Shown in pieces: positions 6,769 to 15,218 of a stretch of DNA of 40,251 bases. Origin of the DNA: Hungatella sp. GTDB taxonomy: Bacteria > Bacillota > Clostridia > Lachnospirales > Lachnospiraceae. The position numbers and the translations under genes are program-made. The notes under the pieces are model-generated. The model was not told where the DNA came from. It saw nothing but the letters and a program-made list of their open reading frames with translations, and ran no database searches. Location of the stretch: positions 1 through 40,251 of the forward strand of contig JAAWBS010000020.1 of NCBI GenBank assembly GCA_022792815.1, written 5' to 3'. Each line of letters starts with the position of its first letter. Within the stretch, counting starts at the first letter, position 1.

Positions 6769-7509
6769 TCACTCCGCCCTGCTTCCCTTCCTGGCTCTCA
6801 CCAACAGCATCATAGGCCGACGCATTTCCTGTTCCATTCCCGGAATCTGTCTCATCTCCTCCGGCGGCTGGGCCTCCTCCACGGCCTCCAGAATAAATCC
6901 CTGCCTCAATAACCCTCCAAGAATCTGAGTCAGGGTGTGGTGATACTTTTCCACCTGACAGCCTAAAAATAAGGTGCTCCGCTTCCCAGGCACAAAATAA
7001 TCATCAACAGGCCAGAACTTAGGCTCCCCATCCTCCGCGTAAATCCAGTCCTGTCCCACTCCCGCCGTAAAAACAGGGTGCTCCACATTAAAAAGGAAGA
7101 TTCCGCCTTCCCTCAACGTATTCCATACCCGTTCAAACACAGAATCCAGGTCCTGGATATAGTGGAGCACCAGATTAGAAACCACCAAATCCCAGGCCTT
7201 CTCAGGAAATTCATACTCCTCCACCCCGCAGACCCGGTACGAAACACCATTTCCTCCGCCCCGTCTCCTGGCCTCCTCGATCATTCTCCTGCTGGAATCA
7301 ATGCCTAGAATCCGCGCCGCACCATGCTCCTCACAAAACCTGCAGTGCCAGCCATAGCCGCACCCCAGATCCAGAACACATTTCCCCTCAAGAGCAGGAA
7401 ACAAGGGCTTTAACTGGTGCCATTCCCCTGCTGCCTTCAATCCTTCCCTGCTCCGCGGCATCCGGGCATATTGGCTGAAAAATATCTCATTGTCATATGT
7501 CTGATTCAT
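6769..7509 (-). CDS. Class I SAM-dependent methyltransferase
   Basis: 246 aa, ATG at 7509 with GGAGGGAG upstream. Motif I is VLDLGCGYGWHCRF (about 45-58), and the acidic end of strand 2 is GIDSSRRMIEEAR. Motif II/post-II appears as WDLVVSNLVLHYIQDL and motif III as LREGGIFLFNVEHPVF. This is the Methyltransf_11/25 arrangement of small-molecule methyltransferases. The C-terminal extension with DDYFVPGKRS and KYHHTLTQ is usual for Firmicute members annotated only as methyltransferases. The substrate is unknown. The surface protein gene upstream ends in its own terminator, so this gene probably has a separate promoter. Confidence 0.88.
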   Translation of the reverse strand: MNQTYDNEIFFSQYARMPRSREGLKAAGEWHQLKPLFPALEGKCVLDLGCGYGWHCRFCEEHGAARILGIDSSRRMIEEARRRGGGNGVSYRVCGVEEYEFPEKAWDLVVSNLVLHYIQDLDSVFERVWNTLREGGIFLFNVEHPVFTAGVGQDWIYAEDGEPKFWPVDDYFVPGKRSTLFLGCQVEKYHHTLTQILGGLLRQGFILEAVEEAQPPEEMRQIPGMEQEMRRPMMLLVRARKGSRAE

Positions 7510-7540
7510 GATCTGTCTCCCTCCGATCGCTCTCTATCAC

Positions 7541-7578
7541 AGAAAAGAAGCTGCCCACTAACCCATAGTGCGGCAGCT
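7541..7578 (-). terminator. Rho-independent terminator of the SLH surface protein gene
   Basis: On the minus strand AGCTGCC-G-CACTA pairs with TAGTG-GGCAGCT (7549-7578, 12 pairs with one bulged G), followed by TCTTTTCT. It begins 22 bases after the stop at 7601. Confidence 0.85.
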
Positions 7579-7600
7579 CCCTTCCTCAATCCCTCACTGA

Positions 7601-10600
7601 CTAATGAGCGGAATCAACCATAGTCTTTTTCGCAAGGTTCATGATGATCTGAGCGGCTTGCGCACGGCTGACCTGACCTTGTGAGTTCAAGGTCCCCTCT
7701 CCAAAACCGTTAGAAAGGCCGTTTTTCATGGCCCAGTCCATAGCTTTTTGAGTGTCACTGATCTGACCTGCAGCCCCAGAATCGGAGACAGGACCAGTCG
7801 CCGCAGGCGAACCCTGATACTTCCAGAGCATCGTCACCAGTTGTTCACAAGTAACATTGCTGTCCGCACCGGCCCCGTCCCTCATGCCACGCACAACAGC
7901 CCACTCCATACTCTTCTCATACCATGTGATGCCGCCATCGGTCTGTGCTCCGTCAAAACGAGCCAGGGCCGTCACCGCCACGGCATAAGTCATGGGTGCA
8001 GCAGGGGCAAATGCGGTTTCGGTTGTGCCGTAGAACAGATCTCTGGCAGAGATAAACGACACTGCATTTTCGAACCAGGCCCCAGGGGGAACATCCGAAA
8101 AGCTCTTGCTGTTATCCACGACTTTCACTGTGGCCCCATTGGGCAAAAATGCCTCGACACTATTTCCTGTCGGAACGGAATCTTTTATTACACTGGTGGA
8201 ACCATCCTCATTGACGATAACCACCACAGTGCCTGCGGTAGGCCAAAACGCGGGAATCGCCACTTTCACCGGCCGGTCTTTTTCGGTATACACTGTAATC
8301 TCCGGCGCCGTGGATGCGCCTCTGGTCACCTGGACCGGTGAAATCGGCAGGGCAACGGCTCTGCCATTTTTCTCAGCAGTGTCAATGGCCAGACTGGATA
8401 ATTGGGCTTTCGTCTCCACCTTACCTGCAGGATTTGTAGTAGTAGTAACGACAGTTCCGTCTCTCTGCGTTTGGGTAACGATACGGGAACCGTCCGCCTC
8501 CCAGCTGACCACGGTGGAAATTGTAGAGTTGTCAGATTCATTAAAGTCACCGGATTCATCAGAACTGTCGCTGCTGTCGTCGGAATCGTCAGAACTATCT
8601 GTTGTGGAGTTGTCATTATCACCAGAACCCGGCGGATTCTTATCGTCGTCGTCCGGATCTGTCTTGTCGTCCCCGTCATCCTGGTCAGTCGTGTCATCCC
8701 CGTCATCATCATCCGGATCCGTCATCTCGTCCCCGTCATCAGTTCCGGGATTGTCAATGGACAACAGCTCACCGCAATTATCACATATTCCGTCCTTGTC
8801 TGCGTCGACATGATTCGTGCATGGCTTATCTTCTCCAGGCTGAAAATCTCCCGGATCGTCTGGATCGTCGGCGAAAGGATCGTCGAAAACAGCATTACAT
8901 ACTATTTTCTTGTTTTTCAATATGGCTTCCAAAGTTTTGGTCAACATAGCCTTCCATTCTGCTTCGCTGCCGCCAAAGTATATGACTCCTAAGCTGTAAC
9001 ACTCGGTAAACGCAAATTCACTGATACTCTGGACACTTGCCGGAATATACAGTTCAGTAAGAGAATTACAGGATTGGAACATGCCATCGCTAATGCGGTC
9101 TGCCATCTGGGGCAGCGTTAGAATTGTTAACTTCTGACACCTCCTGAACAATCCGTCTCCCAGCGTCACCTTGCCGCTGCCAGGCATAAACCTCACACTG
9201 ACCATATCCGTACAACTCTCGAACGCGCTTGTACCCACCGAAGTAATACTGGCAGGAAAGTCAATATATGCCAAAGACTTACAGCCTCGGAAAGCTTTGT
9301 CTCCAATTGTTTCCACGCCTTCTGAAACAGTGGCGGAAGTCAGGTTCACACACTCGTCAAAAGCGCTGTTCCCAATGGTCTTGACAGTGCCAGGAATCGT
9401 CACCGCTACCAGCGCTGATTTACTGAACGCGTTCTTGCCAATCACCTCCACGCTGTCAGGAATATACACGCTGAGAGCTTTGCTCTGATAAAAAGCATAA
9501 TCCCCTATGCCGGTAACACCCTCCTCAATAACGACTGTATAAAAGTCATATTTGCTCCAAGGTGAACTACCCTGTGAGTAATTTGGAATCTCTCCACTGC
9601 CGGAGATGGTCAGAACCTTTCCATTGGTCAGTGACCAATCCAATTCACCTGCTGTTCCTTTTTCAATCACTTTGTCAGCCTCAGGGTCATCCGCCGGAAT
9701 ATTATAGTCCTCTGGATAACGGGTAATGATGAAGTCCGCGTCCTCAACATCTGCTACACTCATTGCACGGCCCCAGTGGACAGTCTTTTTATAGTTCGCC
9801 TCAGCCACTGTCACACCGCCTGCACTCTTTTGGAGTACGATGACACTATGGCTGTTGCCTTGCACACGGAGAATGTCGCCGACCTTTACATCCTCAAATG
9901 TAAAATCGCCGTTTTCGATTGGCCTTGCAGGCAAATGATCAAAGACTGCGTCACTAAGGAGGAAAGCAAAGGCCATACATCCGACAGCGCTTCTTGCTCC
10001 ATAAATGGCTCCGCCGTTCCAGGTATAGGCACTGCCAAGCTTGCCGTTACTCCCATAGGGCTCAAAATTCGTCCACGTCATCCCCTCAGGATACTTTTCC
10101 TGTAAGGCGATCATGGTATCATAGGCTTTCTGATAGGTCGGGATATCCACCTGTGCTACTGCAGCGATACCGTCCATTGCATTGTATCCGCAGCCAGTAC
10201 ATATGTCATAATCGTCATAGCTGTGCTCCGCATAACCATCCTTCTCACTGTCGTCAGCCACAGGGCAGTCTTCAGCGCCGCACTCATGCCAGTGATAGAT
10301 TCCATCATAGCTCCAGTCCACAGACCAGTTATGCTCGTGAATGTTGGGTGTCGGATCTATTGGCGGTTTCGTGTCAGGATTCTCGGGAACCGCAGATGAT
10401 TCGTCCTTTACATCTGAATCCTCAAGCAAATCATCTTCTTTCGTCTCTTCCTCAGCTCCCTCTTCGGTTTCCCCTTCAGTCTCCTCTTTGGTTCCTTCCT
10501 CGGTTTCCTCTTCAGTTCCCGCCTCAGTCTCCTCTTCAGTCTCCTCCTCGGTTCCTTCCTCGGTTCCTTCCTCGGTTTCCTCTTCAGTTCCCGCCTCAGT

Positions 10601-10924
10601 CTCCTCCTCGGTTTCCCCTTCGGTGTCCTCCTCAGTTCCCTCTTCGGATTCTTCCCTGGTCTCCTCTTCGGTTTTTTCCTCAGTTCCCTCTTCGGTCTCT
10701 CCCTCCGCTTCTGACTCGGTTTCCGACCCTGTTTCCGATTCCGTCTCAGCCTTGTTCTCTTCCAAAGTCACGACGAGAGTTGGGTCTGACTCGGCATCCA
10801 CCGTTATGGCGGGCTGGGAATCCCCCTCGATTGGTCCGGCTGCTGCCATTCCCACATTGGAGAACAACATGGCAGAAGTCACCATCAATGAGATTACCCG
10901 TTTCTGTTTCCGTCTCAAATTCAC
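7601..10924 (-). CDS. Mosaic SLH-anchored surface protein with Cys/His peptidase-like domain and leucine-rich repeats
   Basis: 1107 aa from a GTG at 10924 with AAGGAGG upstream. Order of parts: signal peptide (1-30); acidic Glu/Thr repeat stalk (about 56-172); a His/Cys motif region (HEHNWSVDWSYDGIYHWHEC, about 196-245, ending in CTGCG); a domain at about 255-405 with a likely catalytic Cys316 (in AVGCMAFAF) and His359 (in GNSHSVIVL) plus the strand VKVGDILRV, as in CHAP/NlpC-like amidases; BspA-type leucine-rich repeats (about 440-650); a Cys-His DADKDGICDNCGE segment (about 708-718); an Asp/Ser-rich linker (about 725-800); and SLH repeats (about 942-1100, starting FSDVPPGAWFENAVSFI). It is predicted to be bound non-covalently to cell-wall polysaccharide. 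Ligand or substrate is unknown. It is transcribed alone, with its own promoter and terminator. Confidence 0.9.
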   Translation of the reverse strand: MNLRRKQKRVISLMVTSAMLFSNVGMAAAGPIEGDSQPAITVDAESDPTLVVTLEENKAETESETGSETESEAEGETEEGTEEKTEEETREESEEGTEEDTEGETEEETEAGTEEETEEGTEEGTEEETEEETEAGTEEETEEGTKEETEGETEEGAEEETKEDDLLEDSDVKDESSAVPENPDTKPPIDPTPNIHEHNWSVDWSYDGIYHWHECGAEDCPVADDSEKDGYAEHSYDDYDICTGCGYNAMDGIAAVAQVDIPTYQKAYDTMIALQEKYPEGMTWTNFEPYGSNGKLGSAYTWNGGAIYGARSAVGCMAFAFLLSDAVFDHLPARPIENGDFTFEDVKVGDILRVQGNSHSVIVLQKSAGGVTVAEANYKKTVHWGRAMSVADVEDADFIITRYPEDYNIPADDPEADKVIEKGTAGELDWSLTNGKVLTISGSGEIPNYSQGSSPWSKYDFYTVVIEEGVTGIGDYAFYQSKALSVYIPDSVEVIGKNAFSKSALVAVTIPGTVKTIGNSAFDECVNLTSATVSEGVETIGDKAFRGCKSLAYIDFPASITSVGTSAFESCTDMVSVRFMPGSGKVTLGDGLFRRCQKLTILTLPQMADRISDGMFQSCNSLTELYIPASVQSISEFAFTECYSLGVIYFGGSEAEWKAMLTKTLEAILKNKKIVCNAVFDDPFADDPDDPGDFQPGEDKPCTNHVDADKDGICDNCGELLSIDNPGTDDGDEMTDPDDDDGDDTTDQDDGDDKTDPDDDDKNPPGSGDNDNSTTDSSDDSDDSSDSSDESGDFNESDNSTISTVVSWEADGSRIVTQTQRDGTVVTTTTNPAGKVETKAQLSSLAIDTAEKNGRAVALPISPVQVTRGASTAPEITVYTEKDRPVKVAIPAFWPTAGTVVVIVNEDGSTSVIKDSVPTGNSVEAFLPNGATVKVVDNSKSFSDVPPGAWFENAVSFISARDLFYGTTETAFAPAAPMTYAVAVTALARFDGAQTDGGITWYEKSMEWAVVRGMRDGAGADSNVTCEQLVTMLWKYQGSPAATGPVSDSGAAGQISDTQKAMDWAMKNGLSNGFGEGTLNSQGQVSRAQAAQIIMNLAKKTMVDSAH
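10427..10745 (-). repeat. Glu/Thr-coding tandem repeats in the surface protein gene
   Basis: Degenerate tandem repeats with units of 12 and 15 bases encode runs such as TEEETEEGTEE. They form the acidic stalk of the surface protein. Their near-identity makes this tract prone to change in copy number by slippage. Confidence 0.8.
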
Positions 10925-11005
10925 TTAACCTCCTTTTTTAATACACGCCAGCTCGCCCGATTACAGAGCTATCTGGGTATACCTCATTCCAGGGCATGTT
11001 TTAAA

Positions 11006-11153
11006 CATTCCCACCATCTGCACACCCCGATTTACGGTAAATTTGGCCTAGATTCATTTAACACAACCCGCTATGGCACGTTCATTTGGGCCAAATCTCC
11101 CACAAACTGCGATGCACAGCGACGGAAACTAATCTTCAAACACACTCCAAGGC
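11006..11153 (-). repeat. Intergenic repeat family B, copy 2 (expanded)
   Basis: 11006-11046 matches copy 1 at 34/41 bases. The shared end motif TTCAAACACACTCCA lies at 11135-11149. About 85 extra bases separate the two conserved blocks, including a stem ATTTGGCC / GGCCAAAT. Part of the extra segment (GCCTAGATT...AACA followed by CCGCT) also resembles 17093-17120. The copy lies in the leader of the surface protein gene. Confidence 0.6.
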
Positions 11154-11154
11154 A

Positions 11155-11189
11155 ATTATATTATACATGAATCATCCTGTTTTTAACAA
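11155..11189 (-). promoter_or_regulatory. Candidate sigma-A promoter of the surface protein gene
   Basis: Minus strand TTGTTA (11184-11189), 18-base spacer, then TATAAT (11160-11165); a second overlapping TATAAT lies at 11155-11160. Transcription would run through repeat family B into the gene starting at 10924, giving a leader of about 230 bases. Confidence 0.55.
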
Positions 11190-11407
11190 ACTTTATTTAC
11201 ATTTCAGCCTTATTTCAAACTGCCCTTTTTCAACATCCGTGTGTTATATGCCTGTTTTTAAAATTCCTTGTCGAAATGGCGAAACCGCCGCTCATCCCCA
11301 GCAGATCGCTGACCGATAGACCATCGACTCGGGCAATAAGATGTGCCATACAAAATAAAACCTTTTCAAATGTCTGTCTGCTGTTTTAATATTCAGGAAA
11401 AGAGAAC

Positions 11408-11734
11408 TTATTTCCGATATTTCCTCTCAATCACAAGAGAATAAACCACCATGGCGCCAATACTCTCCGCCATGACCCCCACAACCGAAAGCAAAATCCA
11501 TACCTGGCTTCCACTCTCAAGAAGAGGAATCCCAAGCCCGAGAAACACCAGTCCAAAACAGCCGAACAGCTTCGCCATTGCCCGGTTGTAACCTTTCACA
11601 TCCCTAACCTCAAACAGTCTGGCATTGGCCCAAAATCCCACCGGCCTTTTAGAAAACCAGGAATACAGGGCCAGGCACAAAAATCCCCCGCCCACAGCAC
11701 ACCAAATCACAAATCCCAGCATTCTTCCTTCCAT
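11408..11734 (-). CDS. Small membrane protein, three predicted helices
   Basis: 108 aa. The ATG at 11734 has GGAGGTGGAGAG upstream; the longer open frame from a TTG at 11758 would overlap the previous gene. Hydrophobic segments lie at about 5-24, 55-72 and 78-100. The soluble loop contains VGFWANARLFEVRDVKGYNRAMAKL, a pattern I know from uncharacterised Firmicute membrane proteins. It follows the DUF3788 gene by 16 bases and is probably cotranscribed. No function can be assigned. Confidence 0.75.
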   Translation of the reverse strand: MEGRMLGFVIWCAVGGGFLCLALYSWFSKRPVGFWANARLFEVRDVKGYNRAMAKLFGCFGLVFLGLGIPLLESGSQVWILLSVVGVMAESIGAMVVYSLVIERKYRK

Positions 11735-11750
11735 CTCTCCACCTCCATGC

Positions 11751-12206
11751 TCAATCAATCCCGGTCTTTTGCTCCTCCCGCCGTCGGCCTACCCCTCGCC
11801 GAATCTCAATCAGCTGGATCACGTCCTCATACACCGAATCCTGATCCTCTATGGGAATCATCATCCACCGCTGTCCATTCCCCTCCCTGGTCTGTTCATA
11901 AATCTCCCTCACCTGGGGGCTTAGCCGGGCAAGCATGGCCTCCACAGCCTCTTTCTCCTTCTTTCCCACCACCACCATCACCGTAAAACAGGACTCCTTA
12001 GGGTAAATCGTGCACAGTGCCCTTCCTGACTTCTTAAACTTTACATTCCATCCCCTCTCCAAGCTGCAGGAACTGAAATCCACACGCCCCTCTGCCTGAA
12101 ACCGTCCCTTGACTGCGGCACAAAACCTCTCAAACACTCCGTTTCTCACATACTCCCCTATCTCCTCCAAAGTGGGACAGTACCCAGGATCCTGCAAATC
12201 GATCAT
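11751..12206 (-). CDS. DUF3788 family protein
   Basis: 151 aa beginning MIDLQDPGYCPTLEEIGEYV. The family features are a short N-terminal helix, a KGRFQAEGRVDFSSCSLERGWNVKFKKSGR core, then CTIYPKESCFTVMVVVGKKE and a C-terminal MMIPIEDQDSVYEDVIQLIEIRR. The ATG at 12206 has AGGAGG at 8-base spacing; the ATG at 12212 would have only 2, so the shorter form is chosen. The family is cytoplasmic with an undefined function. The Trp-Lys-Phe/Tyr core suggests a small-ligand pocket, but this is inference. Confidence 0.85.
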   Translation of the reverse strand: MIDLQDPGYCPTLEEIGEYVRNGVFERFCAAVKGRFQAEGRVDFSSCSLERGWNVKFKKSGRALCTIYPKESCFTVMVVVGKKEKEAVEAMLARLSPQVREIYEQTREGNGQRWMMIPIEDQDSVYEDVIQLIEIRRGVGRRREEQKTGID

Positions 12207-12316
12207 AACCATATCCTCCTGAAAAAATCATGTTCTTCTCCCATCCGCCAAACCATGCCACTCTCCCGGCGTCCCACGCCCTGCCTCCCCTTCCCCATCC
12301 CTTTGAATCACTCCAC

Positions 12317-12823
12317 TCAGACAGATACCATCTCTACTTTATTGCCGTGCCCCTCGATCACGGCGGCCAAATCCTCTGTCCTCATCCAAACCGTGGCAGT
12401 ATTATCATTGGGGTGAACACCAATCATGCCAGGATCATCAAAAAATTCTCTGTCCAGAAATACTTCCACCCTTCTCCCCTGATCATTCAAAACACCAAAA
12501 GGAGAGACCGACCCTGCCGTCAGACCCAGCAGACTCATCAACTCACTCTCAGAACAAAAACTCAGCGGCCGAGTCCCCTTAACCCTCCGAAATGCCTTCA
12601 GATCCACCCGCTTTTCCCCTTTCACGGTAATCAGATAAAAATTTCTCCGCTTATCGTCCCGGACAAACAGATTCTTGGCACTCCCCTCCGGATAAGGAAA
12701 CTCTGCCTCACAAAGCTCCCCCATATGATAAACCGCCCTGTGCTCTGTGAGCTCAAACCAGACTCCCCTCTCCCTTAAAAGGTTCAAGATCTCCTCTCTC
12801 CCCGCCGTTTCCCTTTCACTCAT
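12317..12823 (-). CDS. Prolyl-tRNA editing (YbaK/ProX-type) deacylase
   Basis: 168 aa. Enzymes of this family hydrolyse mischarged aminoacyl-tRNA, usually Ala- or Cys-tRNA(Pro). The conserved lysine loop appears as GSAKNLFVRDDKRRNFYLIT (about 51-70), followed by DLKAFRR, the SVSPFGVLND motif and a conserved VHPNDNTATVWM end. The frame is open to 13099, but the ATG at 12823 has GGAGG at 7-base spacing and starts at the family's usual N-terminus (helix then WFELTEHRAVYHM). It acts free-standing in the cytoplasm. The sugar acetyltransferase gene lies 86 bases upstream on the same strand. Confidence 0.9.
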   Translation of the reverse strand: MSERETAGREEILNLLRERGVWFELTEHRAVYHMGELCEAEFPYPEGSAKNLFVRDDKRRNFYLITVKGEKRVDLKAFRRVKGTRPLSFCSESELMSLLGLTAGSVSPFGVLNDQGRRVEVFLDREFFDDPGMIGVHPNDNTATVWMRTEDLAAVIEGHGNKVEMVSV

Positions 12824-12909
12824 CAGGCTGCCTCCTTCACCAGGAATCCCATCCTTCACTTTATAAAACGGTGTCATCTCCACGCTAAACAGACAACCTC
12901 CAAACTCCC

Positions 12910-13494
12910 CTATCCGTTCTCCCTCCTCACGCGGCAGGGATTTCCCCAAGCAACGCAATGGTCCGGAATATCCCTCGTAACCACACTCCCCGCTCCGATG
13001 ACCACATTGTTCCCGATCGTCACCCCAGGCAGGATAATCGCCCCGCCTCCAATCCACACACAATCCCCGATGATTACTGGAGCCGTCTGAGTCCTGCAAA
13101 ACTCAAATGAACCGTCCTCCCTTGGACTTCCGAACCGGTCCGCCCCATTGGTGGGATGAAAAGCCGTATAAATCTGAACATTAGGCGCAATCAGAGCATT
13201 GTCCCCGATGACAATCCGATTGTCATCTAAAAACGTACAATTCATATTCACTTCACAATTATTTCCAAAATAAATGTTGTCGCCATAGTCCACAAAAAAA
13301 GGCGGCGTAATCCATAAATTCTTCCCCTGTCCACCCAAAAGCTCCCGCAGAATCCGCCCCTTCTCCTCCAAATCTCCCGAATCCACCCGGTTGTAATCCC
13401 TCATCAAATCCTTGGCCCTGTGCCACCTCTCCAGCAGCTCCCTGTCGCCGCAGTCATAAATCTGCCCTGCCAGCATTTTCTCTCTCTCCGTCAT
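12910..13494 (-). CDS. Maltose/galactoside-type sugar O-acetyltransferase
   Basis: 194 aa. It begins MTEREKMLAGQIYDCGDREL, the N-terminal Mac domain of maltose acetyltransferases, followed by left-handed beta-helix hexapeptide repeats. Visible signatures include YGDNIYFGNNCEVNMNCTFLDD and the acetyl-CoA and active-site region HPTNGADRFG, and the terminal coils read VIIGDCVWIGGGAIILPGV. The fold is a trimer that transfers acetyl from acetyl-CoA to a sugar hydroxyl. The ATG at 13494 has GGAGG at 7-base spacing. An open frame up to 13698 has a composition unlike protein (Arg/Glu/Gly runs) and is excluded. Confidence 0.93.
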   Translation of the reverse strand: MTEREKMLAGQIYDCGDRELLERWHRAKDLMRDYNRVDSGDLEEKGRILRELLGGQGKNLWITPPFFVDYGDNIYFGNNCEVNMNCTFLDDNRIVIGDNALIAPNVQIYTAFHPTNGADRFGSPREDGSFEFCRTQTAPVIIGDCVWIGGGAIILPGVTIGNNVVIGAGSVVTRDIPDHCVAWGNPCRVRRENG

Positions 13495-13731
13495 AGCCTG
13501 TCCTCCAATCACTTCTCTCCCCTCCTCGCCCCTTTCCCTCTCATCTCTTTCCTCGTCTCCCCGACCCTTTCCCGCTCTCAGACCGCTCTCCTCCCTCCAA
13601 GCCTTTCTCTCAGCCCTTTCTTCCTCTCCCCTTGGCAAGGTGGTCCGTCCGAATCCCTCTTGTCCGCTGGAAAACCATTTTCCCCAGATAAATCCCATAA
13701 AAAATCACAAGAATCCCAATCCCCAGTCCTC

Positions 13732-14115
13732 TCATACCGGCCTCCGGCTTCCGTCCTCAAAAAAGGCCCGCTTCAAAGCTCTCTCCACAAGAAAAACAGA
13801 CCCAAGCAAAAACACAAACTGGACCATACAGATCACTCCCTCCACCATGCCAAGAACTCTCTCACTGCTGTCCCGGAAAAAAATCTGCCCAGGCACGGAC
13901 ACAAAACACATCCACCAGCCAATCTTCCACCAGAGCCGGCCGCAGCAGTCATGGGCAAACCTCCAGGTGTCCTGATTCCTCATGGACCTTTTTGTCCGAT
14001 ACCCCACCGTCTTGTTGATCTCCTTGGGACAATGTTTCCACATCATTCTTCCCCCCGCGATCATACTCACAGGTATCACCAGATTACACACAAACAAAAA
14101 CCACCAGAACCACAC
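13732..14115 (-). CDS. SdpI family membrane protein
   Basis: About 127 aa with three predicted helices (about 1-22, 62-80 and 95-115). The diagnostic SdpI segment GYRTKRSMRNQDTWRFAHDCCG lies between the first two helices. SdpI in Bacillus subtilis gives immunity to the SdpC toxin and anchors the SdpR repressor; many homologues have no known toxin partner, and none is seen here. Two GTG starts fit: 14115, with GGGAGGCGGGG upstream, and 14133; I prefer 14115. The region 13495-13731 between this gene and the acetyltransferase holds no convincing gene. Confidence 0.82.
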   Translation of the reverse strand: MWFWWFLFVCNLVIPVSMIAGGRMMWKHCPKEINKTVGYRTKRSMRNQDTWRFAHDCCGRLWWKIGWWMCFVSVPGQIFFRDSSERVLGMVEGVICMVQFVFLLGSVFLVERALKRAFFEDGSRRPV

Positions 14116-14188
14116 GATTTCCCCGCCTCCCACTCTATAAATCTACGATGATCATTCCACTCAAAACAACGGCCGAATTACACAAACC

Positions 14189-14219
14189 ATTATATCATAC
14201 TCCATTTAAAAATTGTAAA
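14189..14219 (-). promoter_or_regulatory. Candidate promoter of the SdpI-like gene
   Basis: Minus strand TATAAT at 14189-14194 with TTTACA at 14214-14219 (19-base spacer) or TTACAA at 14213-14218 (18-base spacer). The surrounding sequence is AT-rich, and the promoter directs transcription toward 14115. It lies between this gene and the terminator at 14285-14310. Confidence 0.5.
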
Positions 14220-14284
14220 TTAGTTAAAATGATTCCATACCCTCCGCAGACAAGGGAACTGCAGTGTCAACCTTTCCACAGATT

Positions 14285-14310
14285 AAAAAAGTGTGCGTCA
14301 AGACGCACAC
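14285..14310 (-). terminator. Rho-independent terminator
   Basis: A perfect 9-bp stem GTGTGCGTC-TT-GACGCACAC (14291-14310) is followed on the minus strand by six Ts (14285-14290). It ends the operon of the two-domain GNAT gene, about 115 bases after its stop. Confidence 0.9.
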
Positions 14311-14423
14311 CACCACCCTCCACCGAAGCCCAGCTATGACAGCCGCTAGTTTCTCCGCCCCATTCTAAGATGACGGCTGCGGAAACTTGATTCTCGATCC
14401 CTGCCCAAACAGACTCCGCACAC

Positions 14424-15218
14424 TCACCCTCTGTGGACATACATCCTCGACTCCTTCTCCTCTCCGTCCCCCAAAACCATACCCAAAAACTCCCACCCAT
14501 ACCGCTCATAAAAAGACGTGTGATCTGTCAGAAGATACAAGGTATCAATCCCTCTCCCTCTCATATCCTGACACACATAAGCAAGAAGGGCTCCCCCGAT
14601 CCCCTGCCTCCGCCAGGTCTCTTCCACATAGACCCCGCACACATTGGGCGTCAAATCCTTCCTGTCATGAAAATCATTGTCAATCACTCCCAGTCCCCCC
14701 ACAATCTCCCGGCCCTCCGCAGCCACAGCCAGATACCACTGGGGAACCGCCCCCTTGCCCTTCACACACTCCTCCATACTCTCCCTATACGCCTTGAGAG
14801 GAATCCCCCATTTTTCGTGAAACCACCGGGCGGCCCGCTCCTTCCACTCCGGCCAGTCCCCCAGAGAGACAATCTCATACTCCCCGTACTCGCGAACCAC
14901 TTGAATCCTCCCTAAAATATGCCTGTTAAACTCCTCCAGCTCCTCAGCCGGAACCCACAATTCCTCATGATAAGACTTCCCCACCCGGTGAACCTCAAAC
15001 CGCCCTCCATACTCATCGTCAACCTCAAATCTGGTCACATACCCTCTGTGATCCCCGTTGTATCTCACATTCCATTTCCCGGCGATCTCTCCGGCATACT
15101 CCTCAGAAAGCACCGGATAAAAAATGGGCTGTTCCCTGAGCCTGGGCGGAAACCCGGCAAACCCCATCTCCTCAATCAATTCCAACTCCTCTGTTCCCAC
15201 GGGTCTGTACAAAATCAT
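14424..15218 (-). CDS. Two-domain protein: crystallin J1-like domain fused to GNAT acetyltransferase
   Basis: 264 aa, ATG at 15218 with GGAGGAGATGGGGAG upstream. The N-terminal 120 residues (MILYRPVGTEELELIEEMGF, then FPPRLREQPIFYPVL and RFEVDDEYGGRFEV) match a small domain usually found as a separate protein named ADP-ribosylation/crystallin J1. The C-terminal part (about 125-264) is a GNAT domain: SLGDWPEWKERAARWFHEKWG, then LTPNVCGVYVEETWRRQGIGG and TSFYERYGWEFLG. The start overlaps the stop of the upstream deaminase-like gene by 4 bases (ATGA), so the two are translationally coupled. Acceptor substrate is unknown. Confidence 0.87.
   Translation of the reverse strand: MILYRPVGTEELELIEEMGFAGFPPRLREQPIFYPVLSEEYAGEIAGKWNVRYNGDHRGYVTRFEVDDEYGGRFEVHRVGKSYHEELWVPAEELEEFNRHILGRIQVVREYGEYEIVSLGDWPEWKERAARWFHEKWGIPLKAYRESMEECVKGKGAVPQWYLAVAAEGREIVGGLGVIDNDFHDRKDLTPNVCGVYVEETWRRQGIGGALLAYVCQDMRGRGIDTLYLLTDHTSFYERYGWEFLGMVLGDGEEKESRMYVHRG

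Larger units (their letters stand above)
10925..11407. other. Long leader region between surface protein and membrane protein genes
   Basis: No credible gene is seen in these 483 bases. They contain a copy of repeat family B (11006-11153), the candidate promoter of the surface protein gene (11155-11189) and AT-rich sequence from 11160 to 11250. A plus-strand open frame at 11086-11319 has no ribosome-binding site and no protein-like features. The stretch 11250-11407 shows nothing I can name. Confidence 0.6.

Noticed and set aside
11086..11319. 77-codon plus-strand open frame upstream of the surface protein
   Set aside because: It has no ribosome-binding site, overlaps the surface protein promoter and repeat family B, and is not protein-like.
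13495..13698. N-terminal extension of the sugar O-acetyltransferase
   Set aside because: It is composed of Arg/Glu/Gly runs, while the ATG at 13494 has a good ribosome-binding site and matches the family start.
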